Origin: UBA877 sp034436335
GTDB lineage: Bacteria > Chloroflexota > Anaerolineae > Anaerolineales > Villigracilaceae
Reading direction: 5' to 3'
DNA length: 57,980 bases
Assembly: GCA_034436335.1 (NCBI GenBank)
Contig: DAOTVO010000032.1
Location: 1 to 57,980, forward strand
The notes under the pieces were generated by a model. The model did no database searches. It worked only from the letters and a program-made list of their open reading frames with translations, and was not told the origin of the DNA. A program made the position numbers and the translations under genes. Below are positions 1 through 8,111 of the stretch, in pieces. Position 1 is the first letter of the stretch, and each line of letters starts with the position of its first letter.

Positions 1-147
1 GATCATGCGCCGGAGAATTTTGCCATCCTGCGGCATATGGCGGTGAACCTGCTCAAACAAGAGAAAACTGCCAAAGGTGGCATGCAAGCCAAACGCCTAC
101 AGGCCGGTTGGAATGAAGATTACTTGCTCAAGGTGTTGAGCGGTTGA
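1..147 (+). CDS. ISAs1-family transposase, C-terminal fragment (cut by window edge)
   Basis: The frame is open from the first base to TGA at 145-147 and encodes 48 residues. The stretch reading NFAILRHMAVNLLKQEKT, ending in a short basic tail, matches my memory of the C-terminus of ISAs1/H-repeat-associated DDE transposases, where an asparagine followed by a LRR-ALNLL-like helix closes the catalytic domain. The rest of the gene lies outside the window, so it cannot be said whether the element is intact. It is followed directly by a second, decayed transposase, which marks this end as an insertion hot spot. Family assignment rests on recognition of the tail only. Confidence 0.7.
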   Translation, partial: DHAPENFAILRHMAVNLLKQEKTAKGGMQAKRLQAGWNEDYLLKVLSG

Positions 148-300
148 AATGCGATTGCCCTATGACTGTGGTGGCTGTTCCACAGTTGGTAAAAGGGTAG
201 TTAAAATGGGGGCTGGGACGGTCTGCGAACCATCCCGTAACCACAAAAACAAAGGGACTTGAATTATATACACCTGAACCTGCTTTTACCAGACGTGAAG

Positions 301-758
301 CCGGGACAATTTGAAACTCGGCAAGACCAGCGTCTATCGTACCGTGCAGGCGGCGGCGCAAAAGGTACCCGGCATAAAGCGCAAGGAATTGCTGGCGGGT
401 GGGCGCAGATGTGACCGCTGCGCGCTGTAATGGGAAATGGTTGCCGTTGGGCATCAGCGTGGATGCAGTCAATGGGTGGACATTGAGCATTGACGCCTTG
501 TGGGGCGAAGAAGCGGAAGCGTTGCAGGAGTGGCGGGAACTCATCCTGGAAGCCGTGCAGGCCGAGGTTCGGTCAGCGAGGACGCGGACAGGTTCAAAAG
601 GTGAGTGACGAAGCAGGATCGGCTGGCGGGTGAAAGAACGCTGCCGTTCGATGAGAGGGTACAAACGTGAGCGATCGGATCTCAATGTGAGCCGATTGAT
701 TGCCCGCGCTGGTAATCACTTGTCTCGCGGGCTAGACTTGGCGCCGTTGTTTGCCTAA
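301..758 (+). pseudogene. Decayed DDE transposase (at least two frameshifts)
   Basis: Three reading frames must be joined to recover one protein. The first (from about 301) gives LGKTSVYRTVQAAAQKVPG, the second (399-565) gives VGADVTAARCNGKWLPLG and SVDAVNGWTLSIDAL, then VSEDADRF appears in a third frame around 570-600, and the last piece (609-758) reads IGWRVKERCRSMRGYKRE and ends at TAA 756-758. The order and spacing of these pieces match a DDE transposase with the D of SVD and the D of SEDAD as acidic residues. No intact start is visible. I do not assign an IS family. The 760 bases before galE hold only this and the ISAs1 fragment with its flank. Confidence 0.75.
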
Positions 759-865
759 CCCGCAAGCAACGTCGCTCGTTTTATCTGGTTGGTTCCCTTT
801 GGTTTCAGGTTTACCAAATTTGGAACAGTCACTAACTGACTACTGAGTCATTCAAATTTTTGTTC

Positions 866-871
866 TATAAT
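866..871 (+). promoter_or_regulatory. Probable -10 box of galE
   Basis: A perfect TATAAT lies 36 bases before the galE ATG in an AT-rich patch that contrasts with the GC-rich surroundings. The -35 is weak (TGAGTC-like, 16-17 bases upstream). Confidence 0.5.
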
Positions 872-907
872 AGGCGAGCCTAACTCTTTGACGCCGAAAG
901 GAAACTC

Positions 908-1882
908 ATGAACATTTTCGTTACCGGCGGGGCCGGCTACATCGGCTCTGCTGCCGCCGACTTGCTTCTCAAAGCCGGTCATTCTGTTACCGTGTACGAT
1001 TCGCTCGTGACCGGTTACCGCGCTGCCGTTCCCGAAGCGGCGCGCTTCATCCGGGCCGACCTGGCCGACGCTGAGACCCTGAAGAAAGCCCTTGCCGCCG
1101 AGAAGTATGACGCCGTGATGCATTTTGCCGCCTTCATCGAGGCCGGCGAGAGCATGAAAGACCCCGGCAAATTCTTTCACAACAACCTGGCCAACTCGCT
1201 CGCTCTCATCGAAGCCGCCTTCCGCGCCGGCGTGACCCGTTTCGTCCTCTCCTCCACCGCCGCCGTCTATGCCTCTAGCGAAACGCCGCTGAGCGAAGAC
1301 TCGCCGATTGACCCGGCCAACGCCTACGGTTTCACCAAACTCGTCATCGAACAGGCGCTCGAATGGTATCGCCGCATCTACGGCCTGCGCTATGCCGCCC
1401 TGCGCTACTTCAACGCCTGCGGCGCGCTGCCCGGCCGCGGCGAGGCACATCAGCCCGAATCGCATCTCATCCCACTGGTATTGAAAACTGCCCTTGGCCA
1501 GCGCGAAGCCGTCTTTATCTATGGCACAGATTACCCCACGCCCGACGGAACCTGCATCCGCGACTACATCCACATTGCCGATCTCATCTCGGCGCACCTG
1601 CTCGCCCTGGATGCGTTGGACGAACGCGACCGGCTCATCTACAACCTCGGCAACGGCAGCGGCTACTCCGTCCGCCAGGTCATCGAAACCGCCCGCCGCG
1701 TGACCGGACGCCCGATCCCGGCTATCGAGGCGCCGCGCCGCCCGGGGGATGCCCCGCGCCTGGTGGCTTCCTCTGAGAAGATCCGCCGCGAATTGGGTTG
1801 GCAGCCCCAACATCCTGCTTTGGAAGACATCATTGCCTCTGCCTGGGAGTGGCACGCCTCCCATCCCAACGGTTATCGCTAA
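908..1882 (+). CDS. galE: UDP-glucose 4-epimerase
   Basis: Extended short-chain dehydrogenase of 324 residues, the usual length for GalE, which interconverts UDP-glucose and UDP-galactose in the cytoplasm for sugar and envelope metabolism. The N-terminus carries the NAD-binding glycine motif TGGAGYIGS (residues 6-14). The catalytic pair is YGFTK (Tyr and Lys of YxxxK, about residues 140-144), preceded by the serine segment LSSTAAVY. The C-terminal GDGTCIRDYIH-like segment (here PDGTCIRDYIHI) and the NLGNGSGYSV stretch are typical of GalE and not of other epimerases. The start follows GAAAGGAAA at a normal distance. It stands alone on the plus strand between IS debris and a minus-strand operon. 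Confidence 0.93.
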   Translation: MNIFVTGGAGYIGSAAADLLLKAGHSVTVYDSLVTGYRAAVPEAARFIRADLADAETLKKALAAEKYDAVMHFAAFIEAGESMKDPGKFFHNNLANSLALIEAAFRAGVTRFVLSSTAAVYASSETPLSEDSPIDPANAYGFTKLVIEQALEWYRRIYGLRYAALRYFNACGALPGRGEAHQPESHLIPLVLKTALGQREAVFIYGTDYPTPDGTCIRDYIHIADLISAHLLALDALDERDRLIYNLGNGSGYSVRQVIETARRVTGRPIPAIEAPRRPGDAPRLVASSEKIRRELGWQPQHPALEDIIASAWEWHASHPNGYR

Positions 1883-1935
1883 TCGGCCTCGTTACCGGCT
1901 CGCTTGCAACTCATGTTGCCTAACGCCGGCCTCTC

Positions 1936-2511
1936 TTATCTATTCCGCCCAAATAACCCCAAAGCGCCGGATTTTTCCGGCGGCGGGAAGAAGCCGCGTT
2001 CGGTGGAGCGCACCTCCTCGATAGAGATGAACGTCTGGGGGGTGATTTGATGGATGATGCCCAGCACCCGATCCACGTCGCGGCGGCGGACGATGGTGTA
2101 GATGACGCTGACCGGCCCAGCGCTGCCCTGACCCTCCAGCCGAGTCAGGCCGAAACCGGCGTCGTGCAGCGCCTGGAGCAGAGGGGCGGGGTCATCGCGA
2201 ACGATGAGACGAATCAGGTAGGTGCCGAGCGCCAGCCGCCCCTCCAGCCAGATGCCCACATAGTTGCCGGCTGCAAACCCGGCCGCATAGCCTAAATAGG
2301 CGACGATGTTTTGCGCCGATTTGACCAGTTGCGCCAGCGCCGCTACCCAGATGAAGACCTCGATGAAGCCCAAGAGTGGGGCCAGATGGCGCTGCCCGCG
2401 CGAAGTAAAGATGATCCGCAGCGTGCCGAGCGAGACGTCAATCACCCGCGCCAGGAAAATCAGGATGGGCAGGAGGACCCAGGCGTTCCAGTCGAAGGCG
2501 CCGGTGTCCAT
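1936..2511 (-). CDS. UPF0316 / DUF2179-DUF5698 membrane protein
   Basis: 191 residues with about three transmembrane helices in the first half (around residues 10-30, 43-62 and 70-88) and a soluble C-terminal domain from about residue 105 whose pattern (VRDDPAPLLQALHDAGFGLT, then VSVIYTIVRRRDVDRVL) matches the DUF2179 fold, a small alpha-beta domain also found in YitT-type proteins. The molecular role of the family is not established. It starts three bases after the stop of the opine-type dehydrogenase and is probably the last gene of the minus-strand operon. Its end is only 53 bases from the end of galE and I see no clear terminator there. Confidence 0.8.
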   Translation of the reverse strand: MDTGAFDWNAWVLLPILIFLARVIDVSLGTLRIIFTSRGQRHLAPLLGFIEVFIWVAALAQLVKSAQNIVAYLGYAAGFAAGNYVGIWLEGRLALGTYLIRLIVRDDPAPLLQALHDAGFGLTRLEGQGSAGPVSVIYTIVRRRDVDRVLGIIHQITPQTFISIEEVRSTERGFFPPPEKSGALGLFGRNR

Positions 2512-2513
2512 GC

Positions 2514-3623
2514 TTACGTCTCCAGCACGCCTTCGGTCACGTAGCGGGTCAGTTCGCCGACGCTCAGGTTGTCAATGCCGAGTTTCTCCAGCGTGCGACC
2601 GCGCCGCCAGTAGTCGGTGCGGTGGATGGTGGAGGCCAGGCGGATGATGCTGTCCATGCCGCGCACCGAGACGCCGTAACGCTGACCCAGGGCGGCGATC
2701 GGCACCAGGCTCATCGGCACGTCCTCGAAGATGTAGCGGTGATTGAGCGTGGGCGGGGCCTTGATGCCGTAGTAGCCGGGCTGATTGTGAATGGCCTCAT
2801 GCAGGTCTTCGCCGGTGGTGTCGTAGGCCAGTTTCAGCCATTCGAGGGCCGTGCGGGCGCGGATGCCGAGCGAGGAGGCGACCGTCACCCGCTCGCGGTC
2901 GAGGGCCTCCAGGACGCGCGCCACCGAGGGCGTGACGCCGTCAATGTAGAACTGGTAATCGCCGTGCGTGGCCTCGATCCAGCCGGAGTTGAGGATGGTC
3001 AGCGCCGGGTGGAAGATGGCGCCCATGTTGTTCAGCCCGGTCTGCAGCACGTTGCCGCCGTCAATGTACTGCGGGTAGGCTGCTTCGATGGCGTTCAAGA
3101 CCTGCTCGGTGTGCGTCGCCGGCAGCGCTGCCAGCGGCACGGCTTCCTTAATGCGGAAGATGCGCGCCTCGGCCGGGCCGTCGGAGCGGCTGGCGTAGAT
3201 AAAGGTCTCGGCCTCGGCGATGGTCACGTCGGCCTGGCAGCCTTCGTCGCGCAGCACTTTGGCGAATTCGATTGCGCCGCACGTCCGGCCGGGATGCAGG
3301 AGGATGATTTGTCCCTTTTTCAAGTGGCGGGCGACGCCTTTGGCCACGTCCGCATGAGCCGAAGACGGGACGACGACCATGATGACCTGAGCGTTCTTGA
3401 CCGCCTCGCCGTAATCGGAGGTGGCTTTGGCCAATTTGCCGAAGCCATGCGGCACGCCCTCCGCGCCTTCCAGTTCGATGCCGCCGCGTTTCTTGAGGAT
3501 GGCGATGTGGTCGGGCGTGCGGTTGAAGAGGGTCACTTTGAAGCCCATCAGGGCGAGGTGGGCGGCCATGGCCTTGCCGCCATGTCCGGCGCCGATGACG
3601 GTGTAACGTTCCGGGGGGGTCAT
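2514..3623 (-). CDS. Opine (octopine/nopaline)-type NAD(P)-dependent dehydrogenase
   Basis: 369 residues. The N-terminus VIGAGHGGKAMAAHLALMG is a Rossmann dinucleotide motif (GxGxxG variant) as in octopine/nopaline dehydrogenases. A second block, LLHPGRTCGAIEFAKVL, and a C-terminal helical domain from about residue 190 with the conserved NNMGAIFHPALTILNSG match the family's substrate-binding half, including the His of its catalytic His-Asp pair. Such enzymes reductively join an amino acid to an alpha-keto acid or the reverse; the substrate here is unknown. The start is set by AAGGAGC seven bases before ATG. It follows a B12-binding protein gene on the same strand across a repeat-filled gap of about 110 bases. 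Confidence 0.85.
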   Translation of the reverse strand: MTPPERYTVIGAGHGGKAMAAHLALMGFKVTLFNRTPDHIAILKKRGGIELEGAEGVPHGFGKLAKATSDYGEAVKNAQVIMVVVPSSAHADVAKGVARHLKKGQIILLHPGRTCGAIEFAKVLRDEGCQADVTIAEAETFIYASRSDGPAEARIFRIKEAVPLAALPATHTEQVLNAIEAAYPQYIDGGNVLQTGLNNMGAIFHPALTILNSGWIEATHGDYQFYIDGVTPSVARVLEALDRERVTVASSLGIRARTALEWLKLAYDTTGEDLHEAIHNQPGYYGIKAPPTLNHRYIFEDVPMSLVPIAALGQRYGVSVRGMDSIIRLASTIHRTDYWRRGRTLEKLGIDNLSVGELTRYVTEGVLET

Positions 3624-3639
3624 TTTTTGCTCCTTTCTT

Positions 3640-3738
3640 GTGTTTTAACACGAAGGGCACAAAGGGAACACGAAGGACACGAGTTTTTGTTTTTTTCTTT
3701 GTGAACCTTTGTGTACCCTTCGAGTCCTTTGTGTTTAA
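3640..3738. repeat. Imperfect inverted repeat of CTTTGTG/CACAAAG type
   Basis: The gap between the opine dehydrogenase and B12-protein genes holds ACACGAAGGGCACAAAGGGA-type sequence, an AT-rich centre, then TTTGTGAACCTTTGTG and CTTCGAGTCCTTTGTG. The two halves are roughly reverse complements and could fold into a long imperfect hairpin. The same motif recurs at 41516-41598, so it is a dispersed repeat. Confidence 0.75.
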
Positions 3739-5432
3739 ACCAAATCAGCCAGCCGCTCCTTCTCGCTCAGCGGACGGCCTTCTTCGTCCACGGCCAGGCA
3801 CATGCCGTTGACGATGCGCGTGCGCACCTGCCCGCGCCCAAAGGGATTGTTCTTCAACTGCGGGGCGTCCATGATGCCGGTCGTGACCGCCCGCGCCAGG
3901 GTGGCCGCGTCGGCCCAGGGGTCCGGCACGCCCGGCGCGGCCAGGGCACGGATGGCCTCCAGCGTCAGGCGCGCCTCGGCGATGAGTTCCTCCTTGCGCG
4001 TCTGGACGGCCGGGTCACGCGTCATGTCCGGGGCGCCGCGCACGGCGTTCTCGATGGCGCGGCGGCAGATTCTGGCCGCCTCGATGATGTCTTCGGCAGT
4101 GGCGGCGTGATGCGCCTCGGTGTGACCGACGATGTGATAAATGTGCGGCTTGAGCGCCATCTGCAGATAGGTGCTGGCTGCCAGGTGGCCGCGCGCCGCG
4201 TCGGGGTCGAGCGGGTGCGAGAGGAGCCCGATGCGGGTCTGTCTCCAGATGTGGAAGACCTCCTCACCCCATCCCCCCTGCGCCCCCCTTCCCCTCCCCT
4301 CGTAGGGGAGGGGAAGGGGGGATGGGGGGGTAGAGGTGAGGTCCCCAATCATCTCCAGCACGGCCAGCATCTTGGCCAGGTCCATCGCGTCCGAAAGCCC
4401 CGGCGGGCTGTTGAACATCATCTGGGCGATGTAGTCGCGCACGCCGAACTTGCGGGCGTTGTAGGCCGAGAGAAAGGCGCTGACCACAAAGACGACGTCG
4501 GGGGCATCGCGCATGCCCCAGTGATGCGGCTCGTTGAGTTCCACCGGGATGTCGTGTTCGCCGTACCAGGCCATCACCTGCTGATGCTCACGGATCGAAC
4601 CTTCCAGGTCCCAGGGGCCGCGCCCGTCCATTTGATTGAACCAGAAGAGCGGGATGGCACACCAGGCGTTGTGGATCGTCTCGGTCAGCACCTCGGCGTA
4701 GCGGATGAAATCGTCGGTGCCGGAGTAGGCGCGCAGCAGGGGGAAGTTGCCGCGCTGGGCGGCCTGGTAGAGGGCGCGGAAATCGTCCGCGGTGCGCACC
4801 GGCACGCCGCCGGCCCCGCGCCGGCGCGGGTCTTGGCGCTCCGGGTGGAAGAAGTTCTCCTGGGCGTCCTGGTCGGTGCCGAGCGAGATGACGTCCAGGA
4901 CGCGCGCCTCGGCGATTTGCTCGATGCCGGCGAGGGTCGCCTCCATCGTCGGCAGGCCGAAGTGATGGCGCAGGATGGGGTAGGGAGATTTCCAGCGGAT
5001 GCGTTCGACGGTGCTGGAGGGGTACGCTTCGGGGCCGGACCCGCGGCCTGCTTCGCCGCGCAGGAAGGCCAGCACGTCCTCGGTCATCTCGCTGCCGTCG
5101 AAGACGCGCTCAAAGAAGCCGAGGCGGGCGGCGCGTTCGGCTACGGGCGGCGTCCCGCCAAAGACGAAGCGCACGCCGCGCTCGTGCAGTTCCGAGGCCG
5201 CCTCGGCAAACTGACCGAGCAGCCGTTCGCCGGTTTCGGGCGTCAGGCGGTAGGAGACGCCCACCAGATCGGCCTGTTCCCGTTCGGCGGCGGCCAGCAC
5301 TGCTTCGATGGGCACGGCCGGGCCGAGGAAGACCGTCCGCCAGCCGGCCTCTTCGGCCAGGCGCAGGAAGTTGGAGATGCCCGCCACGTGGACGCATTCG
5401 CCCAGCGCGGCGGCGACGACAGTTTTAGACAT
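3735..5432 (-). CDS. Cobalamin (B12)-binding domain protein with TIM-barrel-like C-terminus
   Basis: 565 residues from the chosen ATG, which follows AAGGAG; an earlier in-frame start at 5462 lacks a binding site. The first ~125 residues look like a B12-binding flavodoxin-like fold: AAALGECVHVAGI, then LGPAVPIEAVLAA, ADLVGVSYRLTPETG and RFVFGGTPP. The usual DxHxxG cobalt-ligand motif reads CVHVAG, so the histidine and glycine remain but the aspartate is cysteine. From about residue 150 the protein resembles the barrel of B12-dependent mutases (for example VISLGTDQDAQENFF and a NEPHHWGMRDA segment), but I cannot name the reaction. Residues about 364-390 come from an in-frame palindromic insertion. 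It is linked to the opine-type dehydrogenase. Confidence 0.7.
   Translation of the reverse strand: MSKTVVAAALGECVHVAGISNFLRLAEEAGWRTVFLGPAVPIEAVLAAAEREQADLVGVSYRLTPETGERLLGQFAEAASELHERGVRFVFGGTPPVAERAARLGFFERVFDGSEMTEDVLAFLRGEAGRGSGPEAYPSSTVERIRWKSPYPILRHHFGLPTMEATLAGIEQIAEARVLDVISLGTDQDAQENFFHPERQDPRRRGAGGVPVRTADDFRALYQAAQRGNFPLLRAYSGTDDFIRYAEVLTETIHNAWCAIPLFWFNQMDGRGPWDLEGSIREHQQVMAWYGEHDIPVELNEPHHWGMRDAPDVVFVVSAFLSAYNARKFGVRDYIAQMMFNSPPGLSDAMDLAKMLAVLEMIGDLTSTPPSPLPLPYEGRGRGAQGGWGEEVFHIWRQTRIGLLSHPLDPDAARGHLAASTYLQMALKPHIYHIVGHTEAHHAATAEDIIEAARICRRAIENAVRGAPDMTRDPAVQTRKEELIAEARLTLEAIRALAAPGVPDPWADAATLARAVTTGIMDAPQLKNNPFGRGQVRTRIVNGMCLAVDEEGRPLSEKERLADLV
4262..4341. repeat. Palindromic element inserted in frame inside the B12 protein gene
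   Basis: The core is an 18-base perfect inverted repeat (4283-4300 and 4304-4321) with a three-base loop, built from C4T/AG4 runs, flanked by CCTCACCCCATC and its near complement. It is read through without a stop and encodes a Pro/Gly/Arg-rich loop (TPPSPLPLPYEGRGRG). The composition is unlike the rest of the gene. Confidence 0.85.
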
Positions 5433-5471
5433 TTTTTTCTCCTTGCTCAACCGATAAGACAAACAGTCATT

Positions 5472-6461
5472 CTAAGGTGCGGCGCAACGACTGTAGAGAA
5501 ACCACATCCCGCCGAAATAGACCAGGATGAGCAGCAGGGCGTCAAGTTCGAGAAAACCCAGACGGCGGTCGAGGCGCGCCAAGTTGCCGATGAGACCCAT
5601 GCCGGTCATGATCAGGCCGAGCAAGCCAACCAGCACGAAGGCCGGGTCCACCGCGCTCAAGAAGCGGCCCTGCAGGTAAAACAGGTCGGTCAGCCCTAGG
5701 GCGGCCATGTTGAACAGATTGCTGCCGAAGAGGTTGCCGATGGCCATATCGTCGGCGCCGAATCTGGCCGCCGCGATGGTGGTGACCAGTTCGGGCAGCG
5801 AGGTGACCAGCGCAACCAGCGCCGTGCCGATGAAGGTTGTCCCCAAACCGGTGATGTCGGCGATACGCACGCTGCTATTCACCATCAGCGGGGTGACGAT
5901 AACCAGCGCCGCGGCAGCCAGGCCGAAGCCAATCAGCGCCCGCCGCAACGTGGGAATGTTGGGCGGCAGTTCTTCCTGTTCGGCGGCGCCGATGTCACTC
6001 ATCGGATTGCGTTGAATCAGGCGGATTCCGGCGATATAGACCAGGAGCAAAATCAGACTGTCGGCCCCCACCCAGCCGATGCGTAGGTCAATGTCGGCCA
6101 GGATGAAGAAGGCGACCAAGCCGATCATGAACATGGCCAGACTGCCCGAAAGGGCGTGTTTGAAGGCCGCCTTGCGCAGCAGCCGATGCTTATGGTGAAC
6201 GATGTCCAGCACGGCCAGCAGGAGCATGTTGAACATGTTGCTCCCCAGCAGGTTGCCGGCGGCCAGGTTTGGCGCGCCCTGATAGACGGCGCTGATGGTG
6301 GTCAGCACCTCGGGCAGGGAGGTCACGCCTGCCAGCAGGAGCGTGCCGACGAACATCCCGCCCAGCCGAGTGCGGAGGGCGATGACGTCGCCGTATTTGG
6401 CCAGTTGCGTGGCGGCATAGACGATGACGGCGGACGTGATGATGAACTGCAGCCAGACCAT
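5472..6461 (-). CDS. CaCA-family Na+(K+)/Ca2+ exchanger
   Basis: 329 residues, all membrane helices in two homologous halves. Each half has the family's alpha repeat: TSLPEVLTTISAVYQG with GNLLGSNMFNMLLL in the first, and TSLPELVTTIAAARFG with GNLFGSNLFNMAALG in the second. The acidic residue in each SLPE motif and the N/S of GSNxFN coordinate Ca2+ and Na+ in known members such as YrbG-like and NCX proteins. It acts in the inner membrane, exporting Ca2+ against an ion gradient. It follows the P-II-like gene by two bases, suggesting translational coupling. Confidence 0.9.
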   Translation of the reverse strand: MVWLQFIITSAVIVYAATQLAKYGDVIALRTRLGGMFVGTLLLAGVTSLPEVLTTISAVYQGAPNLAAGNLLGSNMFNMLLLAVLDIVHHKHRLLRKAAFKHALSGSLAMFMIGLVAFFILADIDLRIGWVGADSLILLLVYIAGIRLIQRNPMSDIGAAEQEELPPNIPTLRRALIGFGLAAAALVIVTPLMVNSSVRIADITGLGTTFIGTALVALVTSLPELVTTIAAARFGADDMAIGNLFGSNLFNMAALGLTDLFYLQGRFLSAVDPAFVLVGLLGLIMTGMGLIGNLARLDRRLGFLELDALLLILVYFGGMWFLYSRCAAP

Positions 6462-6463
6462 CG

Positions 6464-6802
6464 TCAGCTCTCCTGCGGCGGCAGTCCTTTGACGGTCGTC
6501 AGCGGCCAGGCGGCAAAGACGCCGGTGTTCGGCCCATCCAGGTCGCCGGTCACGCTTTCGGTGGCGTGCAGACAGGCCTCCACCTGCGCCTGATCCTCGA
6601 CGATGGCGAGCAGGGTGAGATGTCCCTCCTCTTCGCCGCCCTGGGCTTGGAAGAGGTAGCGCATGGGAATCAGCCGTTTGAGATGCCGATGGATGCCGGT
6701 ACTCTCGATGATGGTCGCCCCGCGGATGCCGGCCGCTTCCCAGGCTTGCAGGACGGCATCCAGTTGATCGGGATTGTCCAGGACGAGCAAGACCATGAAC
6801 AT
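6464..6802 (-). CDS. P-II-like small regulatory protein
   Basis: 112 residues. MFMVLLVLDNPDQLDAVLQA, AGIRGATIIESTGIHRH, then HLTLLAIVEDQAQVEACLHA gives the beta-alpha-beta, beta-alpha-beta order of the P-II/CutA-like ferredoxin fold, with GPNTGVFAAWPLTTVKG at the end as in P-II-clan proteins encoded beside transporters. The uridylylated T-loop tyrosine of classical GlnB is absent, so it is a P-II-like protein and not GlnB. The start follows AAAGGAG. Longer in-frame extension to 7048 lies inside the upstream permease gene and is not coding. Sandwiched between two ion transporters, it may regulate one of them, an inference from position. Confidence 0.7.
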   Translation of the reverse strand: MFMVLLVLDNPDQLDAVLQAWEAAGIRGATIIESTGIHRHLKRLIPMRYLFQAQGGEEEGHLTLLAIVEDQAQVEACLHATESVTGDLDGPNTGVFAAWPLTTVKGLPPQES

Positions 6803-6818
6803 GGTTTTCTCCTTTCGC

Positions 6819-8111
6819 TCAGCGCAGGTACAGTGGATAGGCCAGAATGTACAGCAGCGAAGCCGCGGCGCAGGTGGCCAGCATGACCGGCAGGCCGCGC
6901 TTGTTCCAGAGTTTGGAGGTGATGGGGACGTGCGTCTTTTCGGAGAGCGTGGCGACGACGATGTTGGCCGTCGAACCGATGATGGTGCCATTGCCGCCGA
7001 AGCCAGCCCCGAAGGCCAGCGCCCACCACAGCGGGGTGATTTCCACACCGGCTGCGCCCAGTCCCTGGATGACCGGGATCATGGCGATGGTGATGGGCAC
7101 GTTGTCCACCACTGCCGAGAGCCCGGCCACGAGCCAGATGATCAGCACACCGAACAGAACGGGCGGCAACTGGTCAATGCTCTCGATCAGGCGGATGACC
7201 GAGGTCAACGCGCCGGAGGCTTGCAATCCGCCGATCATCACGAACAGGGCGGCGAAGAAGAGCAGCACGCTCCACTCGACGCGCTCCAGCATTTTCTTGA
7301 CATCTGGCTTCACCCAGACGAGCGCCAGCGCCGCCGCGCTCAGGGCCACGAAGGCCGGGCTGATTTCCAGCAGATGTTCAACGAAGAAGAACAGGATGGC
7401 CGCGCCCAGGACAATCAATACTCGAATAGCAGTTTTGCGGTCAGTGAGCGCCTCGGACGGGTTCAGTTGCATGACGGCTTTGATTTTCTTTGGCCGCACA
7501 GCCAGTTCGCTGCGGAAAAGAAATCGCAGCAGGAGGAGCGCGACCAGCCAGGAGACCAGCACGACCGGCATGGCGTACAGGATGAAATCTAGGAACGACA
7601 GTCCTGCCGCCGAACCGATGAGCATGTTGGGCGGGTCGCCGACCAGGGTCGCCACGCCGCCCGTGTCCGAGAGAATGGCCTCCGCCATCAGCAGCGGGGC
7701 CGGGCTGATCCCCAGGATTTCGCTGATGAGTATCGTGATCGGTGCGATCAGCACTACGGTGGTGACGTTGTCCAGGAACATCGAGACGAGCGTGGTCACC
7801 GTGCCGAGCAGGATGAGCAGGCGCACCGGCTTGCCTTTCGACATCCTGCCAGCCCAAACGGCCAGGTACTGGAAGAAGCCGGTCGGCTCGAGCAGGGCGA
7901 CCAGAATCATCATACCGAGCAGCAGGCCGAGGGTGTTGAAGTCAATAGCGGCAATGGCGTCGCTCTCGGAGTAGAAGCCGAGAATCCGGCCCAGGAGGAC
8001 CATCAGCACCGCGCCGGCCACGCCGACGATGGTGCGATGGAGTTTCTCGGTGAAAATCAGCACCAGGCTGACGAGGAAGATGATGGTGGCGAGGAGGGCG
8101 GCAAGGCTCAT
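6819..8111 (-). CDS. ArsB/NhaD-type ion transporter (SLC13-like permease)
   Basis: 430 residues with about eleven to twelve transmembrane segments. Family signatures are LLGMMILVALLEPTGFFQYL in the N-terminal half, SMFLDNVTTVVLIAPI and ILSDTGGVATLVGDPPNMLIG; the last motif is characteristic of the IT superfamily (NhaD Na+/H+ antiporters, ArsB, P protein). The second half repeats the pattern as LSAVVDNVPITIAMIPV and FGAGFGGNGTIIGSTANIV. Substrate may be Na+/H+ or an oxyanion; the motif set fits NhaD/P-protein types better than ArsB proper. The start at 8111 overlaps the CBS gene's stop as ATGA, which supports this start over one seven codons earlier. Confidence 0.87.
   Translation of the reverse strand: MSLAALLATIIFLVSLVLIFTEKLHRTIVGVAGAVLMVLLGRILGFYSESDAIAAIDFNTLGLLLGMMILVALLEPTGFFQYLAVWAGRMSKGKPVRLLILLGTVTTLVSMFLDNVTTVVLIAPITILISEILGISPAPLLMAEAILSDTGGVATLVGDPPNMLIGSAAGLSFLDFILYAMPVVLVSWLVALLLLRFLFRSELAVRPKKIKAVMQLNPSEALTDRKTAIRVLIVLGAAILFFFVEHLLEISPAFVALSAAALALVWVKPDVKKMLERVEWSVLLFFAALFVMIGGLQASGALTSVIRLIESIDQLPPVLFGVLIIWLVAGLSAVVDNVPITIAMIPVIQGLGAAGVEITPLWWALAFGAGFGGNGTIIGSTANIVVATLSEKTHVPITSKLWNKRGLPVMLATCAAASLLYILAYPLYLR

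Noticed and set aside
128..685. 185-codon minus-strand open frame over the transposase remnants
   Set aside because: It is antisense to the recognisable transposase pieces and has no independent signature.
3624..5471. Cobalamin riboswitch near the B12-protein gene
   Set aside because: The gaps on either side are too short or filled by other repeats, and no B12-box-like sequence was seen.
3711..5699. 662-codon open frame antisense to the B12-protein gene
   Set aside because: Same GC-skew artefact; it also crosses two real minus-strand genes.
6803..7048. N-terminal extension of the P-II-like protein to 194 residues
   Set aside because: The added part lies wholly in the upstream permease gene in another frame; AAAGGAG before 6802 marks the real start.
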